From Rhizorhabdus sp049889055 (GTDB lineage Bacteria; Pseudomonadota; Alphaproteobacteria; Sphingomonadales; Sphingomonadaceae), in contig NZ_JBLTWO010000003.1 in the NCBI RefSeq assembly GCF_049889055.1, positions 62,001-126,000 of the forward strand: DNA of 64,000 nucleotides, written 5' to 3'. How positions within the stretch are numbered: position 1 is the first letter of the stretch; each line of letters begins with the position of its first letter. A program made the position numbers and the translations under genes. Positions 50,748 to 59,725 of the stretch are shown one piece after another. The notes beneath the pieces were generated by a model. It had not been told where the DNA came from. It did not search any database and was given only the letters and a program-made list of their open reading frames with translations.

Positions 50748-52007
50748 CTAACCCCCCATTTTTGCGAAGAGCGGCGCGATCGTTCGCAATCCCTCCTCGA
50801 TTGCGGCGCGGTCCGGCACCTCGTTCCAATCGTTGAAGCCGAGCATCTCTCCGCCCTCGCGCGGCGGGTTGGCGCGCACGCCGTCTGTCTTGGAGAGCAG
50901 GCTGACGCCGCGATAGGTTACGCCATAATTGGCCTCGGGCTGCGCTGTGAGGCGGGCATTCATGCCGCGGACCGGAAACATGAGCTTGTCGCCCCAGAGC
51001 GCCTTGGCGGAGAAGCCGGTGGAGTTGATCACGACCTTTTCCGGAAGGTCCATGATGTCGCCCGGCGAATGGAAGTCGCGCTGTTCGAACCGCCCTCCCG
51101 CTTCGAGGAATTGCTGCATCAGCAAATGGCCATAAGCACCGAAGTTGAAATGCATCACCGAGGACAGCCGCGCATGAGCGGTGCCGAAGGGATTGTCCTC
51201 AGGCGCCAGATCATGCTGCTGCGGGATGATGTCGCGAATGCGATCCGAATAGCGACCGAACTCGGCGCTCTGCTGCGGCATGCCCATGGTCGCATAGGTT
51301 CCCTTGGTGGGATCGACCACTTCCTGTTCGCGATGCTCGAACGGGGCGTCCGCCAGATTATACTGATCGCCGAACCGCACGGGTTCGCCGGGCAGACCGA
51401 CATAGGAGCGGAAATTTTTCCATGAAAGCCGCGCCATATGCTCCCACAGCGCGCCGAATTCCGGGCCGGCCGGTTCGGTCAGCGAGATCCGGCTATCGGG
51501 CGACCAGGAGCCGCCGGCACGCACCGAACGGGTTCGCTGGAACACCTCGCGCGCATAGATCGTGACCTTCAGTCCGGCGCGCTGGGCATGGACGGCAGCG
51601 GTCAGCCCGATCACGCCGCAGCCGATCACCGCCACCTCCCGGGGCATGACCGACAGGACCTTGCCCACCGCGATTTCGGCCGATCCCCAGCTCAACGACC
51701 AGCCGCTGCCGCCATGGCCGTAATTATGCACCACCAGCGTATCGCCAAGCTGTTCGGCGTCGAGATTGGGGCCTGCCACGCGGAACGGGCGCAGGCAGCA
51801 ATGATAGTCCACGATCTCCTCGACGCCGACCCTCATCGGGGCCAGCGGCGGGCGGCGAAGCAAGGGCGAGCGGGGCGGCGCAGGCGGAGCGCTCGCCAGC
51901 AAAGGGGAGCGCGATACGCTGCTGCACGCGGAGAGCGCCGCCAGCCCGCCGGCCGCCAGCGACCCACGCAACAAGTCCCTGCGTCCGAACCCACGATCCC
52001 CGGTCAT
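50748..52007 (-). CDS. Tat-exported DAO-type flavoenzyme with permuted order (copy 3)
   Basis: This 419-residue protein has GRRDLLRGSLAAGGLAA then LSAC, again a predicted Tat lipoprotein. The order is CCLRPFRVAGPNL, HNYGHGGSGWSLSWG, then VAVIGCGVIGLTAAVHAQ, then NSTGFSAKALWGDKLMFPVRG and GEMLGFNDWNEVPDR. Its start overlaps the stop of copy 4 (ATGA), so the two are translationally coupled. Part of it is nearly identical to copy 1. Confidence 0.85.
   Translation of the reverse strand: MTGDRGFGRRDLLRGSLAAGGLAALSACSSVSRSPLLASAPPAPPRSPLLRRPPLAPMRVGVEEIVDYHCCLRPFRVAGPNLDAEQLGDTLVVHNYGHGGSGWSLSWGSAEIAVGKVLSVMPREVAVIGCGVIGLTAAVHAQRAGLKVTIYAREVFQRTRSVRAGGSWSPDSRISLTEPAGPEFGALWEHMARLSWKNFRSYVGLPGEPVRFGDQYNLADAPFEHREQEVVDPTKGTYATMGMPQQSAEFGRYSDRIRDIIPQQHDLAPEDNPFGTAHARLSSVMHFNFGAYGHLLMQQFLEAGGRFEQRDFHSPGDIMDLPEKVVINSTGFSAKALWGDKLMFPVRGMNARLTAQPEANYGVTYRGVSLLSKTDGVRANPPREGGEMLGFNDWNEVPDRAAIEEGLRTIAPLFAKMGG
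51398..51800 (-). repeat. Shared tract between flavoenzyme copies 1 and 3 (copy 3 side)
   Basis: This is the partner of 48241-48643. Both ends of the similarity are abrupt, the downstream edge falling just after GGCGCAGGCAGCA. Confidence 0.85.
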
Positions 52008-53254
52008 GCGGCCACGCCCGTGGATGTCGGCCGCTTGGCGAACAACGGTGCGAGTGCGGCGATACCGGCTTCGAGATCGGCGCGATCCGGCACCTCATTG
52101 CCGTCGTTGACGCCATACATCTCGCCCATGGACGGCTGCGGGTTGTTCATCACCAGCACGCCGTCGCTCTTCGCCGTCGCGAGGCCATTCCGGTAGCGGA
52201 CCCCATATTTGACGTCGGCTTGCGGGGCCAGCCAGCCGATCTGCCCCCGGACAGGGAACATCAGCCTGTCGTTCCAGAGCGCCTTTGCCGCGAAACCGGT
52301 ACTGTTGATCACCACCTTTTCTCGGAGTTGCGCGATATCGGCGGGCGAATGGAAATCGCGCTGTTCGAACCTGCCTCCGGCCTCCAGAAACTGCTGCATC
52401 AGCAGGTGGCCATAAGCACCGAAATTGAAGATCATCGTCGGTGCAACCCGCCCATAAGCGGTGCCAAAAGGATTGTCGCTCGGAGCGAGATCCATGGCCT
52501 GCGGCACAATGTGGCGGATCCGGTCCGCATAATGGCCGAACTCCGCACTCTGCTGCGGCACTCCGGTTGTCGCGAACAGGGCGCCTGCGGGATCGAGCAT
52601 GTCCTCACGCGGCCGAAAGGGGGTGTCCGAAAGCATATATTGGTCGCTGAACTCGACCGGCGCGCCCGGCAGGCCGATGTAGGAGCGGAAGGATTTCCAC
52701 GATGTACGCGCCATCTGCTCCCACAGTGGCCCGAATGCGGGGCCGGCGGGCTCGCGCAGGGCAATGCGGCTGTCGGGCGACCACAGCCCACCGGCCCGCA
52801 CCGACCGGGTGCGCTGGAAAACCTCGCGGGCGTAGATCGTCACCTTCAGCCCGGCACGTTGCGCATGTACGGCCGCAGTCAGCCCGATCACGCCGCAACC
52901 GATCACCGCTATCTCGCCCGGCAGGACCGACAGCGCCTTGCCCACCGCGATCTCGGCCGAACCCCAGCTTAACGACCAGCCGCTGCCACCATGACCATAA
53001 TTGTGGACGACCAGCGTTCTGCCGATCTGCTCCGTCCCAAGATTGGGGCCCGCGACACGGAAAGGACGCAGACAGCATTTGATGTCGATCACATTGGCCA
53101 TGTCGAGCCGCATCGGCACCAGCGCTGGCCGCTCGAGGCCTGCGGCGCCCGCCCATGCGGGTCGGCCTGCATAGCCTCCCAGGCCGGCCAGCCCACCTAT
53201 GGCAAGCGTACCCTTCAGAAGGTCTCGTCGCCCGAACGACCCGCCACCCTGCAT
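52004..53254 (-). CDS. Tat-exported DAO-type flavoenzyme with permuted order (copy 4)
   Basis: This protein of 416 residues is the first gene of the operon. It has the Tat motif GRRDLLKGTLAIGG with likely cleavage at AWAGAA, hence soluble periplasmic. CCLRPFRVAGPNL and HNYGHGGSGWSLSWG precede IAVIGCGVIGLTAAVHAQ; the C-terminal part holds NSTGFAAKALWNDRLMFPVRG and GEMYGVNDGNEVPDR followed by one helix. In canonical D-amino-acid oxidase the strand that follows this helix is the one found here near the N-terminus, which supports true circular permutation. AAGGGGCGG precedes ATG 53254. Confidence 0.85.
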   Translation of the reverse strand: MQGGGSFGRRDLLKGTLAIGGLAGLGGYAGRPAWAGAAGLERPALVPMRLDMANVIDIKCCLRPFRVAGPNLGTEQIGRTLVVHNYGHGGSGWSLSWGSAEIAVGKALSVLPGEIAVIGCGVIGLTAAVHAQRAGLKVTIYAREVFQRTRSVRAGGLWSPDSRIALREPAGPAFGPLWEQMARTSWKSFRSYIGLPGAPVEFSDQYMLSDTPFRPREDMLDPAGALFATTGVPQQSAEFGHYADRIRHIVPQAMDLAPSDNPFGTAYGRVAPTMIFNFGAYGHLLMQQFLEAGGRFEQRDFHSPADIAQLREKVVINSTGFAAKALWNDRLMFPVRGQIGWLAPQADVKYGVRYRNGLATAKSDGVLVMNNPQPSMGEMYGVNDGNEVPDRADLEAGIAALAPLFAKRPTSTGVAA

Positions 53255-53877
53255 GTGCCGCCCCTTGTCTGATCGAGTGATACAGCCCACGCAAAACGTG
53301 GGGTTCAGACCAAAGACGCGTCTCCCCGGTTTTTTCCGCCAGTGCGAAATGCGAAATCAGCGAAATGGCAAGAAAGCGCCGTTCGCTCCACCAGTGTCCG
53401 GCCTCGGATCTGCCGTTCGACGCAGCCGAAGTGCCTGCGCAGATTGGCAACAACAGCTGGCTTTCTTCGCATGACATAGAGGTGAGCCAAGCGTGACAGG
53501 CTGCGACAACAGGACGCGCCAGAAGGCGTGGCGTGGCGTCAGTCGCACGGGGCGCTTGCAGCGAGAGTCCTCAACTACGCGCAGCTTGCATGGTCGAAAT
53601 CCAATTAACATATTAAAATATAAAAGATATAATTATGAAGACGAGGCTTGTGCCTGCGTCGCGCGATGATGCCGCGATCGACCGGACATCGAAAATCGAC
53701 CCACCCGCTGCCGCGCTGAACAGAAAATTTCGGGGGCGATGGCGGAACGTCCGAACAATCGCGTCTTCAAAGCATAACCAGAAACATTGGGAAGCCCGTC
53801 GTCGGCGACCGCGCTCAGGGAGTGCGGCTGCCCCGCCGTGGCTTGGGGAGGAGGGCAACGAAACAGGGGGTATTGCA
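53255..53877. promoter_or_regulatory. Divergent promoter region between flavoenzyme operon and TonB receptor
   Basis: This 623-bp gap holds no supported gene. A very AT-rich tract (about 53600-53635, AATTAACATATTAAAATATAAAAGA) stands out in the GC-rich surroundings and probably contains the receptor promoter, leaving a 5' leader of over 200 nt. An in-frame ATG at 53635 exists but the translated stretch up to the signal peptide looks non-coding. Confidence 0.55.
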
Positions 53878-56778
53878 ATGCAAAAATTCGCGTCCGGCAG
53901 ACGGTCTATTCCGCTCCTCGCCAATTCCAGCTTCAGCGTCCTCGGGCTACTCCTCGCGACTGCTTTGTCGGGCGTCGCGAACGCCCAGTCGGCGTCGCTG
54001 ACGCTGCCAGCCGAGGCCGAGGCCGAGGCCGAGGCAGATTCGAGCGACATCATCGTAACGGGCACCCGCGTCATTCGCGACGGCTATGAGGCGCCGACCC
54101 CGCTTACCGTTTTGGGCTCCGAAGAACTGAAGCGCTCTGCACTCGTCAATATCGCCGAGCAGGTCACCCGGCTTCCCGCGCTGGCCGGAAGCGCGAACGG
54201 GCGCAACAATCAGGGATCGGTGAGCGCCGGCAATGCAGGCTTGAGCGCTCTCAACCTGCGGGGCCTGGGTCAACTTCGTACGCTCGTGATGCTGGACGGA
54301 CAGCGCCTGCCGGCCGCGACGATCTCGGGCGTTGTGGACATCAACACCATTCCTAACGCGCTGATCAAGCGGGTCGACATTGTGACCGGCGGCGCTTCGG
54401 CGGCTTATGGGTCTGACGCGGTCGCAGGCGTCGTCAACTTCATACTCGACAAGGAGTTCACCGGCCTCAAGGGCGATATACAGGGTGGCGTCACCGATTA
54501 TGGTGACAATAAGTCCTACAGGCTCTCGCTGTCGGCCGGCACAGCCTTCGCCGAGGGACGGGGCCATATCACGCTCAGCGGAGAACATGCCTATGAAGGC
54601 GGCATCGTCGGCGTTCCGCGGCCCTGGTACCAGGCTCGGAAAACCTTTGCCAATCCCGGCTACACCGCTACCAACGGCCAGCCGCAATATCTGGTGGCGA
54701 ACGGGGTCGGTTATTCCACCCAGGCGCCCGGCGGCATCATCGTCGACACCGCCCTGCGCGGCACCTATTTCGGGCCGGGTGGGCAGACCGCACAGCTGAA
54801 CTACGGGTCGCTCGTCAGCGATCCCTATATGCTGGGCGGCGACTATCAATTCACCGACTGGAGCGCGAAGGATCAAAGCCTCGCGCCGAAAATGTCGCGC
54901 CAGAATATTTTCGGGCGGATCAGCTATGACGTCACGGACAATATCAACGTCTATGCCCAGTCCTCCTATTCCCGTGCGAAGGTCAAGACACTCACCTCCT
55001 ACATGTTCTTCTTTGGCAGCGAGAATGGGACCGCCGGGAACAGGGGCATGCGGATCCAGCGGGACAATGCCTTCCTGCCGGCCAGCGTCGCCGCGAGAAT
55101 GGACGAACTGGGTATCCGCGAATTCAGGTTGGGCACGAGCAACGACTATCTCGGAGCCGGCCCTTTCAGCACGACCAAAGATCTCTTTCGCATCGCGACG
55201 GGTGCCGAGGGCAATTTCGACGCCTTAGGGTCCAACTGGCAGTGGGACGTGGGCTTCTATCGCAACACCAGCAAGATCTTCAACGACCTGGTCAACCCGC
55301 TGTTCAGCGAATATTACAATTCGATAGACGCCGTGCGCAACCCGGCAACCGGCGCCATCGTCTGCCGTGTTACGCTGACCAATCCCAATAGCGGCTGCGT
55401 CCCTTACAATGTCATGGGCACAGGCGTGAACACGGAGGCCCCCTACAACTATTTGATGAAGCATCTCACCATCAGGCAGCGCTACAGCCAGACGGTGTTC
55501 AACGGCTCGATGAGCGGCACTCCCTTCTCTACCTGGGCCGGTCCGGTCTCGCTCGCCTTCGGCGCCGAACATCGGAAGGAGCATGGCTATGGCGGCGTGC
55601 CCGATCCGGTCGCGCTGGCCGGCGGCCAGTTTCAGGGCAATTACAAACCGGTCAACGGTGACTATACGGTGAAGGAAGCCTTCTTCGAAACCGTGATCCC
55701 GCTGATCCACGATGCGCCCTTTACCGAAGCGCTGGACTTCAACGGTGCTGTTCGCGGGACCCGGTACAGCACGTCCGGCACGACCTGGACCTGGAAGGCC
55801 GGCCTCAGCTGGACGCCGATCGAGGACATCCGGGTTCGCGTGACGCGGTCCCGCGATATTCGCGCCGGCAACCTGAACGATCTGTTCAGTCTCGGCGTTG
55901 CGGGCACGGCTTCGGTGACCGATCCGTTCCGCAACAATGCGAATGTGTCGGTCGTCGGCAACGCGACCGGCAACCCGAACCTGCGTCCTGAAAAGGCCGA
56001 TACGATGAACATCGGCGTGGTTCTGAAGCCGCGCTTCCTGCCCGGTTTGCAGGCTTCGGTCGATTATTTCGACATCAAGGTGAAGGATGCGATCTCGACG
56101 CTGACCAATCAGCAGCAGATCGATCAATGCTTCACCGGCAACACACAGGCATGCGCAGGTCTTATTCGCAATGACGCAGGCACGCTCACCCAGGTCATTC
56201 GCATCCCGGTGAACATCGCCGCCCAGGTGGCACGCGGCATCGACTTCGAAGTCAGCTACTCGCTGCCGCTGGACAGCATCGTGTCCAGCTGGGATGGCTC
56301 TCTCTCATGGCGGGCGTTGGCAACCCGGTATCTCGACGCCTATACCGACAATACCATCACCATCATCGATCCCTCGCTCGGAGAGAATATCAACGGTGTT
56401 CCGAAATTCCGCTATACCGTCGACCTGACCTATTCGACCGAAAAATTCTCGACCACATTTACCGCGCGTGGCGTCAGTTCCGGTGTTCTGGATGCGAATT
56501 ACATCCAGTGTACGAGCGGTTGTCCGACATCGACTGCGAGCAACCGGACGATCAACAACAATTACATCCATGGTGCGGTCTATTTCGACGCCAATGCCCA
56601 GTACAAAGTGACTCCCGAGATCGAGGCCTTCGTGGCGATCGACAACATCATCAACCGGGATCCGGCACCGGCCTCAAACCCGACTCTTGGTATTGGCAGC
56701 GCGCAGATCGGTGTTTCGTCGCTTTACTATGACGTGCTGGGTCGATCTTACCGGGCGGGCGTCAGGTTCAAATACTGA
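53878..56778 (+). CDS. TonB-dependent outer membrane receptor, divergent from the flavoenzyme operon
   Basis: This receptor of 966 residues has a signal peptide (ending SGVANAQS), an Ala-Glu repeat (PAEAEAEAEAD), a TonB-box-like SDIIVTGTRVI, a plug with LRGLGQLRTLVMLDGQRLP and VTGGASAAYGSDAVAGVVNF, and a barrel ending in YRAGVRFKY. No STN domain is present. Its head-to-head position with the Tat flavoenzyme operon suggests that it brings their substrate across the outer membrane. ATG 53878 follows AGGGGGT. A strong terminator lies directly downstream. Confidence 0.94.
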   Translation: MQKFASGRRSIPLLANSSFSVLGLLLATALSGVANAQSASLTLPAEAEAEAEADSSDIIVTGTRVIRDGYEAPTPLTVLGSEELKRSALVNIAEQVTRLPALAGSANGRNNQGSVSAGNAGLSALNLRGLGQLRTLVMLDGQRLPAATISGVVDINTIPNALIKRVDIVTGGASAAYGSDAVAGVVNFILDKEFTGLKGDIQGGVTDYGDNKSYRLSLSAGTAFAEGRGHITLSGEHAYEGGIVGVPRPWYQARKTFANPGYTATNGQPQYLVANGVGYSTQAPGGIIVDTALRGTYFGPGGQTAQLNYGSLVSDPYMLGGDYQFTDWSAKDQSLAPKMSRQNIFGRISYDVTDNINVYAQSSYSRAKVKTLTSYMFFFGSENGTAGNRGMRIQRDNAFLPASVAARMDELGIREFRLGTSNDYLGAGPFSTTKDLFRIATGAEGNFDALGSNWQWDVGFYRNTSKIFNDLVNPLFSEYYNSIDAVRNPATGAIVCRVTLTNPNSGCVPYNVMGTGVNTEAPYNYLMKHLTIRQRYSQTVFNGSMSGTPFSTWAGPVSLAFGAEHRKEHGYGGVPDPVALAGGQFQGNYKPVNGDYTVKEAFFETVIPLIHDAPFTEALDFNGAVRGTRYSTSGTTWTWKAGLSWTPIEDIRVRVTRSRDIRAGNLNDLFSLGVAGTASVTDPFRNNANVSVVGNATGNPNLRPEKADTMNIGVVLKPRFLPGLQASVDYFDIKVKDAISTLTNQQQIDQCFTGNTQACAGLIRNDAGTLTQVIRIPVNIAAQVARGIDFEVSYSLPLDSIVSSWDGSLSWRALATRYLDAYTDNTITIIDPSLGENINGVPKFRYTVDLTYSTEKFSTTFTARGVSSGVLDANYIQCTSGCPTSTASNRTINNNYIHGAVYFDANAQYKVTPEIEAFVAIDNIINRDPAPASNPTLGIGSAQIGVSSLYYDVLGRSYRAGVRFKY
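54010..54033 (+). repeat. (GCCGAG)4 microsatellite in the receptor gene
   Basis: Four exact copies of GCCGAG encode (Ala-Glu)4 between signal peptide and TonB box. Slippage would change the periplasmic spacer by two residues per unit without a frameshift. Confidence 0.9.
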
Positions 56779-56781
56779 TCG

Positions 56782-56813
56782 ATGCCGGCGGCGAAAAGGC
56801 CGCCGGCATTTTC
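56782..56813 (+). terminator. Terminator between convergent TonB receptor genes
   Basis: ATGCCGGCGGC and GCCGCCGGCAT form a perfect 11-bp stem around GAAAAG, followed by TTTCC. It begins 4 bp after the receptor stop and lies between the two convergent receptor genes. Confidence 0.85.
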
Positions 56814-56860
56814 CTACGGGCGGCAGATGTGGCTTTCGACCGGAGACCCATCGGCGGCGA

Positions 56861-59725
56861 TCACAGGGCCAATGATAGGCGGGCGTAGTAAAGTCCGCCG
56901 TTGAGATCGTAGGAGCCGAATATGGGACGATCGCCGATCGTGACGGTCCCGTCGATATAAGGGGAGGTACCATTTGGCAGCCTGGCGAGAATTTCCGCTG
57001 GCAACAGATCGGTTTTCTCCGGCTTTTTGTTAAATATATTGTTGGAGCCGAGCGAGAGGCTGATCTTGTCGTTGATCGCATATCTCAGTTCGACATCGGT
57101 AAGCGGCGTTGCCTTTATCGTCGCTTCATAAGCGCCGAGCCCGCTTACCGCCGGCATCACCAGGATCGAGGACTTCGCCCGGAAGGATTGCAGCAGGTTG
57201 AGCGAGAAGCGGCCAGACGTGAGCAAGGCACTGAAAATGACCTTATACCGGGATTCCGCTGTCTCAAGATAGCTTTCCGCCACCCGGTCGAAAAGATTGT
57301 ACGGTGTCCGGTTGGCGGTCACCCGGGTTTTGCCGTAATTGACTGACAGGCCGAACTCGACTGAGCCTAACGGCATGGCAAGGGGATAGCGAGCCGATAG
57401 GTCCAGCCCCCAGGTCCTAGAATCAATGCCATTGGTGAAGGTCTGCGCGGCGAGAAGCGTCATCGTGGAATTGGTGCCGATATCCTGAGCCTTGATGGCG
57501 TTCAGCACTGCATTATAGGCGGTGGTGCCATTGACCGTGCCCATCTGCTGAACGCCGCCAACGAGGCCGCGGATCTGGCCGGTGCTGACGATGCGGTTTG
57601 CGATCCTGATAAAATAGCCATCAAGTGTCACGAGCATGCGGGATATGGGCCGCAGCACAAGGCCGGTCGAGAAATTGCGCGACTTCTCTGGCCTGAGCGG
57701 CGAGAAACCAAGAGCTGCTGCTCCAGCCGAATTGGGCGGGAGCTGGGCGATCACGCCGGTAGGATTTGCGTTAGCAGCGGAATAATAGGATTCCTGCATC
57801 GTCGGCGCGCGGAAGCCGGTGCTGACCGTGCCGCGAACAGCGATCCCATCGCCGAAGTCGTAGCGCGTCGCCACCTTGCCGATCAGCGTATCGCCGAAAT
57901 TGCTGTAATGCTCATATCGGACAGCGAGATCGACCGTCCATGCCCGAGCCGGCTGGAGGATCGCATTGAAATATGCCGACACGCTTTGACGACCGTAGCT
58001 GTCTGCATCCGAGGGCTTGTAGCCGGCAAAGCCCTGGGCACCGTCACCATAATAGGAATCGGGCTCGCCAGCGAAGATCGCATATCGTTCCGCGCGATAT
58101 TCGCCGCCGATCGCCAAGGTCACGGGGCGCGCGGAACCAATATCAAGCTCCCGCGTCGCGTCAAATGTGCTGGTCCACTGAATGAATTTGAAGGCGCCGG
58201 CATAGAAATCGCGAGGCGATGCGCCGGTATCAAGGTAGAGTTGGCGATTCGCAGACTCGAGCGTCCAGATGTCGTTCCTGGCACCGCTATAGGTGGTCGA
58301 GATATCCCATTGAAACCCGCCGGTCAGGCCTTTGAGGCCGCCTGTCAGCGACCACTCTTTTTCCACGACCTTCTCGACCGGGACAATTCCGGTCAGGCCC
58401 GTTTCCGCCAGGCAGGACGATGCATCATAGCTGCCGGAGCCCCCGTTTGAGCCAATCGTCGAGATCGTGCAGATGCGTGCCGGGTGACGGTAATTCTGGT
58501 TCGCGCTGCCCACCCGCCGCGCGACGTCGCCGAAGACGTAAAGGGTGACGCCGCCCAGATCATATCCCATATTGACCATGCCGATCGCCAGCGACGATTT
58601 CGGTGCGCCGCGGTTGATGTTGGCGAGGTTCAATCTGGCCCATTTCTCGGCGTCGCCGCGCAAGGTCGGGTAGATGGCGCCCGTTCTGACATCGGTTACG
58701 GCGGTCTGCCCTTCGCCCTGATAGGTCTGGCCGATGCGGCGATGAAACAGCGTCAGATTTGCGAATCCCGCATCATTGATCGGGAAGCCGTAGTTGACGC
58801 TGGTGCTCAGGGTGGTGCCCTCGCCGTCAAAATATTGGCCATAGCTCGTCCGCGCTTCCCCTCCGGCGGGATCGTCCTTCAGGATGATGTTGATCACGCC
58901 CGCAATGGCATCGGACCCATATTGCGCAGCGGCACCGTCGAGCAGCATTTCTACGCGACTGACGGCATCCGGCGGTATGAGGTCGATATTCGGTGCGGCC
59001 GATCCCTGGAATGGCCCGATCGAGGTCTGCAGCAGCGCCGAATTGTGGCGGCGCTTGCCGTTGACCATCACCAGCACATGATTGGGATTGAGCCCGCGCA
59101 GGCGCCCGCTGAGCGAGAAATTCGCCATGTCGCCGCCTTTGCTCTGGGCGGTGAAGGAGGGGATGGCTTGCGCCAGTGAGAGATTGAGATTGGGTTGGCC
59201 GGTCCTGCCGAGGACATCGGCCGCCAGCGATTGAATCGGTGTCGCGCTCTCGGCGACCTGGGTGCCGATGATCCGGGTACCCGTCACGATGATCTCGCTT
59301 CTTGACGTCTCGGTTGGCAGCGATTTGATGAAGCGGTCCCTGCGGCCAGCAAGCTTCGCGGACGATGACCGGGCAGCCTTCGCAGCGCGTGCCGTCGCCC
59401 CGCCCGGTTTCGGATTCATGGCCCGCTCGCGCAACGTGATGACGTTGTTTCTGTCCGAGGCGATCGTCAGCGTACTCCCGCTGATCATGCGGGCGAGCGC
59501 CTCGCGGGCATCATGAACACCGCGCAGTTCGGGTGTTTGCATCGAGGCCAGCGAACGCGAGGACGCGACGATCTGCAACCCGCTCTGCAATGCGAATAGC
59601 GGCAGGGTTTCGGTCGCTTTGCCAGCCGGGAGATCGAACCGTATCTGCTGGCCGTACACCGGGCCGCCCGCAACCATGCAAGCGCCCGACGTCACTACTA
59701 CAGCGGCGAACTCCCTCACCCGCAT
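56861..59725 (-). CDS. TonB-dependent receptor with STN signalling domain
   Basis: This transducer-type receptor of 954 residues has a signal peptide (MRVREFAAVVVTSGACMVAGG), an STN domain at ~30-105 (RFDLPAGKATETLPLFALQSG, LRGVHDAREALARMISGSTL), a basic linker, SEIIVTGTRIIG, a plug with LRGLNPNHVLVMVNGKRRH and LLDGAAAQYGSDAIAGVINI, and a barrel ending in YARLSLAL. STN domains contact a FecR-type anti-sigma regulator when ligand binds. The divergent neighbours are exactly a FecI-type sigma and a FecR, so this is probably a cell-surface signalling set. ATG 59725 follows GAGGGGAC. Confidence 0.94.
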   Translation of the reverse strand: MRVREFAAVVVTSGACMVAGGPVYGQQIRFDLPAGKATETLPLFALQSGLQIVASSRSLASMQTPELRGVHDAREALARMISGSTLTIASDRNNVITLRERAMNPKPGGATARAAKAARSSSAKLAGRRDRFIKSLPTETSRSEIIVTGTRIIGTQVAESATPIQSLAADVLGRTGQPNLNLSLAQAIPSFTAQSKGGDMANFSLSGRLRGLNPNHVLVMVNGKRRHNSALLQTSIGPFQGSAAPNIDLIPPDAVSRVEMLLDGAAAQYGSDAIAGVINIILKDDPAGGEARTSYGQYFDGEGTTLSTSVNYGFPINDAGFANLTLFHRRIGQTYQGEGQTAVTDVRTGAIYPTLRGDAEKWARLNLANINRGAPKSSLAIGMVNMGYDLGGVTLYVFGDVARRVGSANQNYRHPARICTISTIGSNGGSGSYDASSCLAETGLTGIVPVEKVVEKEWSLTGGLKGLTGGFQWDISTTYSGARNDIWTLESANRQLYLDTGASPRDFYAGAFKFIQWTSTFDATRELDIGSARPVTLAIGGEYRAERYAIFAGEPDSYYGDGAQGFAGYKPSDADSYGRQSVSAYFNAILQPARAWTVDLAVRYEHYSNFGDTLIGKVATRYDFGDGIAVRGTVSTGFRAPTMQESYYSAANANPTGVIAQLPPNSAGAAALGFSPLRPEKSRNFSTGLVLRPISRMLVTLDGYFIRIANRIVSTGQIRGLVGGVQQMGTVNGTTAYNAVLNAIKAQDIGTNSTMTLLAAQTFTNGIDSRTWGLDLSARYPLAMPLGSVEFGLSVNYGKTRVTANRTPYNLFDRVAESYLETAESRYKVIFSALLTSGRFSLNLLQSFRAKSSILVMPAVSGLGAYEATIKATPLTDVELRYAINDKISLSLGSNNIFNKKPEKTDLLPAEILARLPNGTSPYIDGTVTIGDRPIFGSYDLNGGLYYARLSLAL

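Noticed and set aside
53635..53877. Earlier start (ATG 53635) for the TonB receptor
   Set aside because: It would place about 81 basic, non-conserved residues before a perfect signal peptide; ATG 53878 has its own AGGGGG site.
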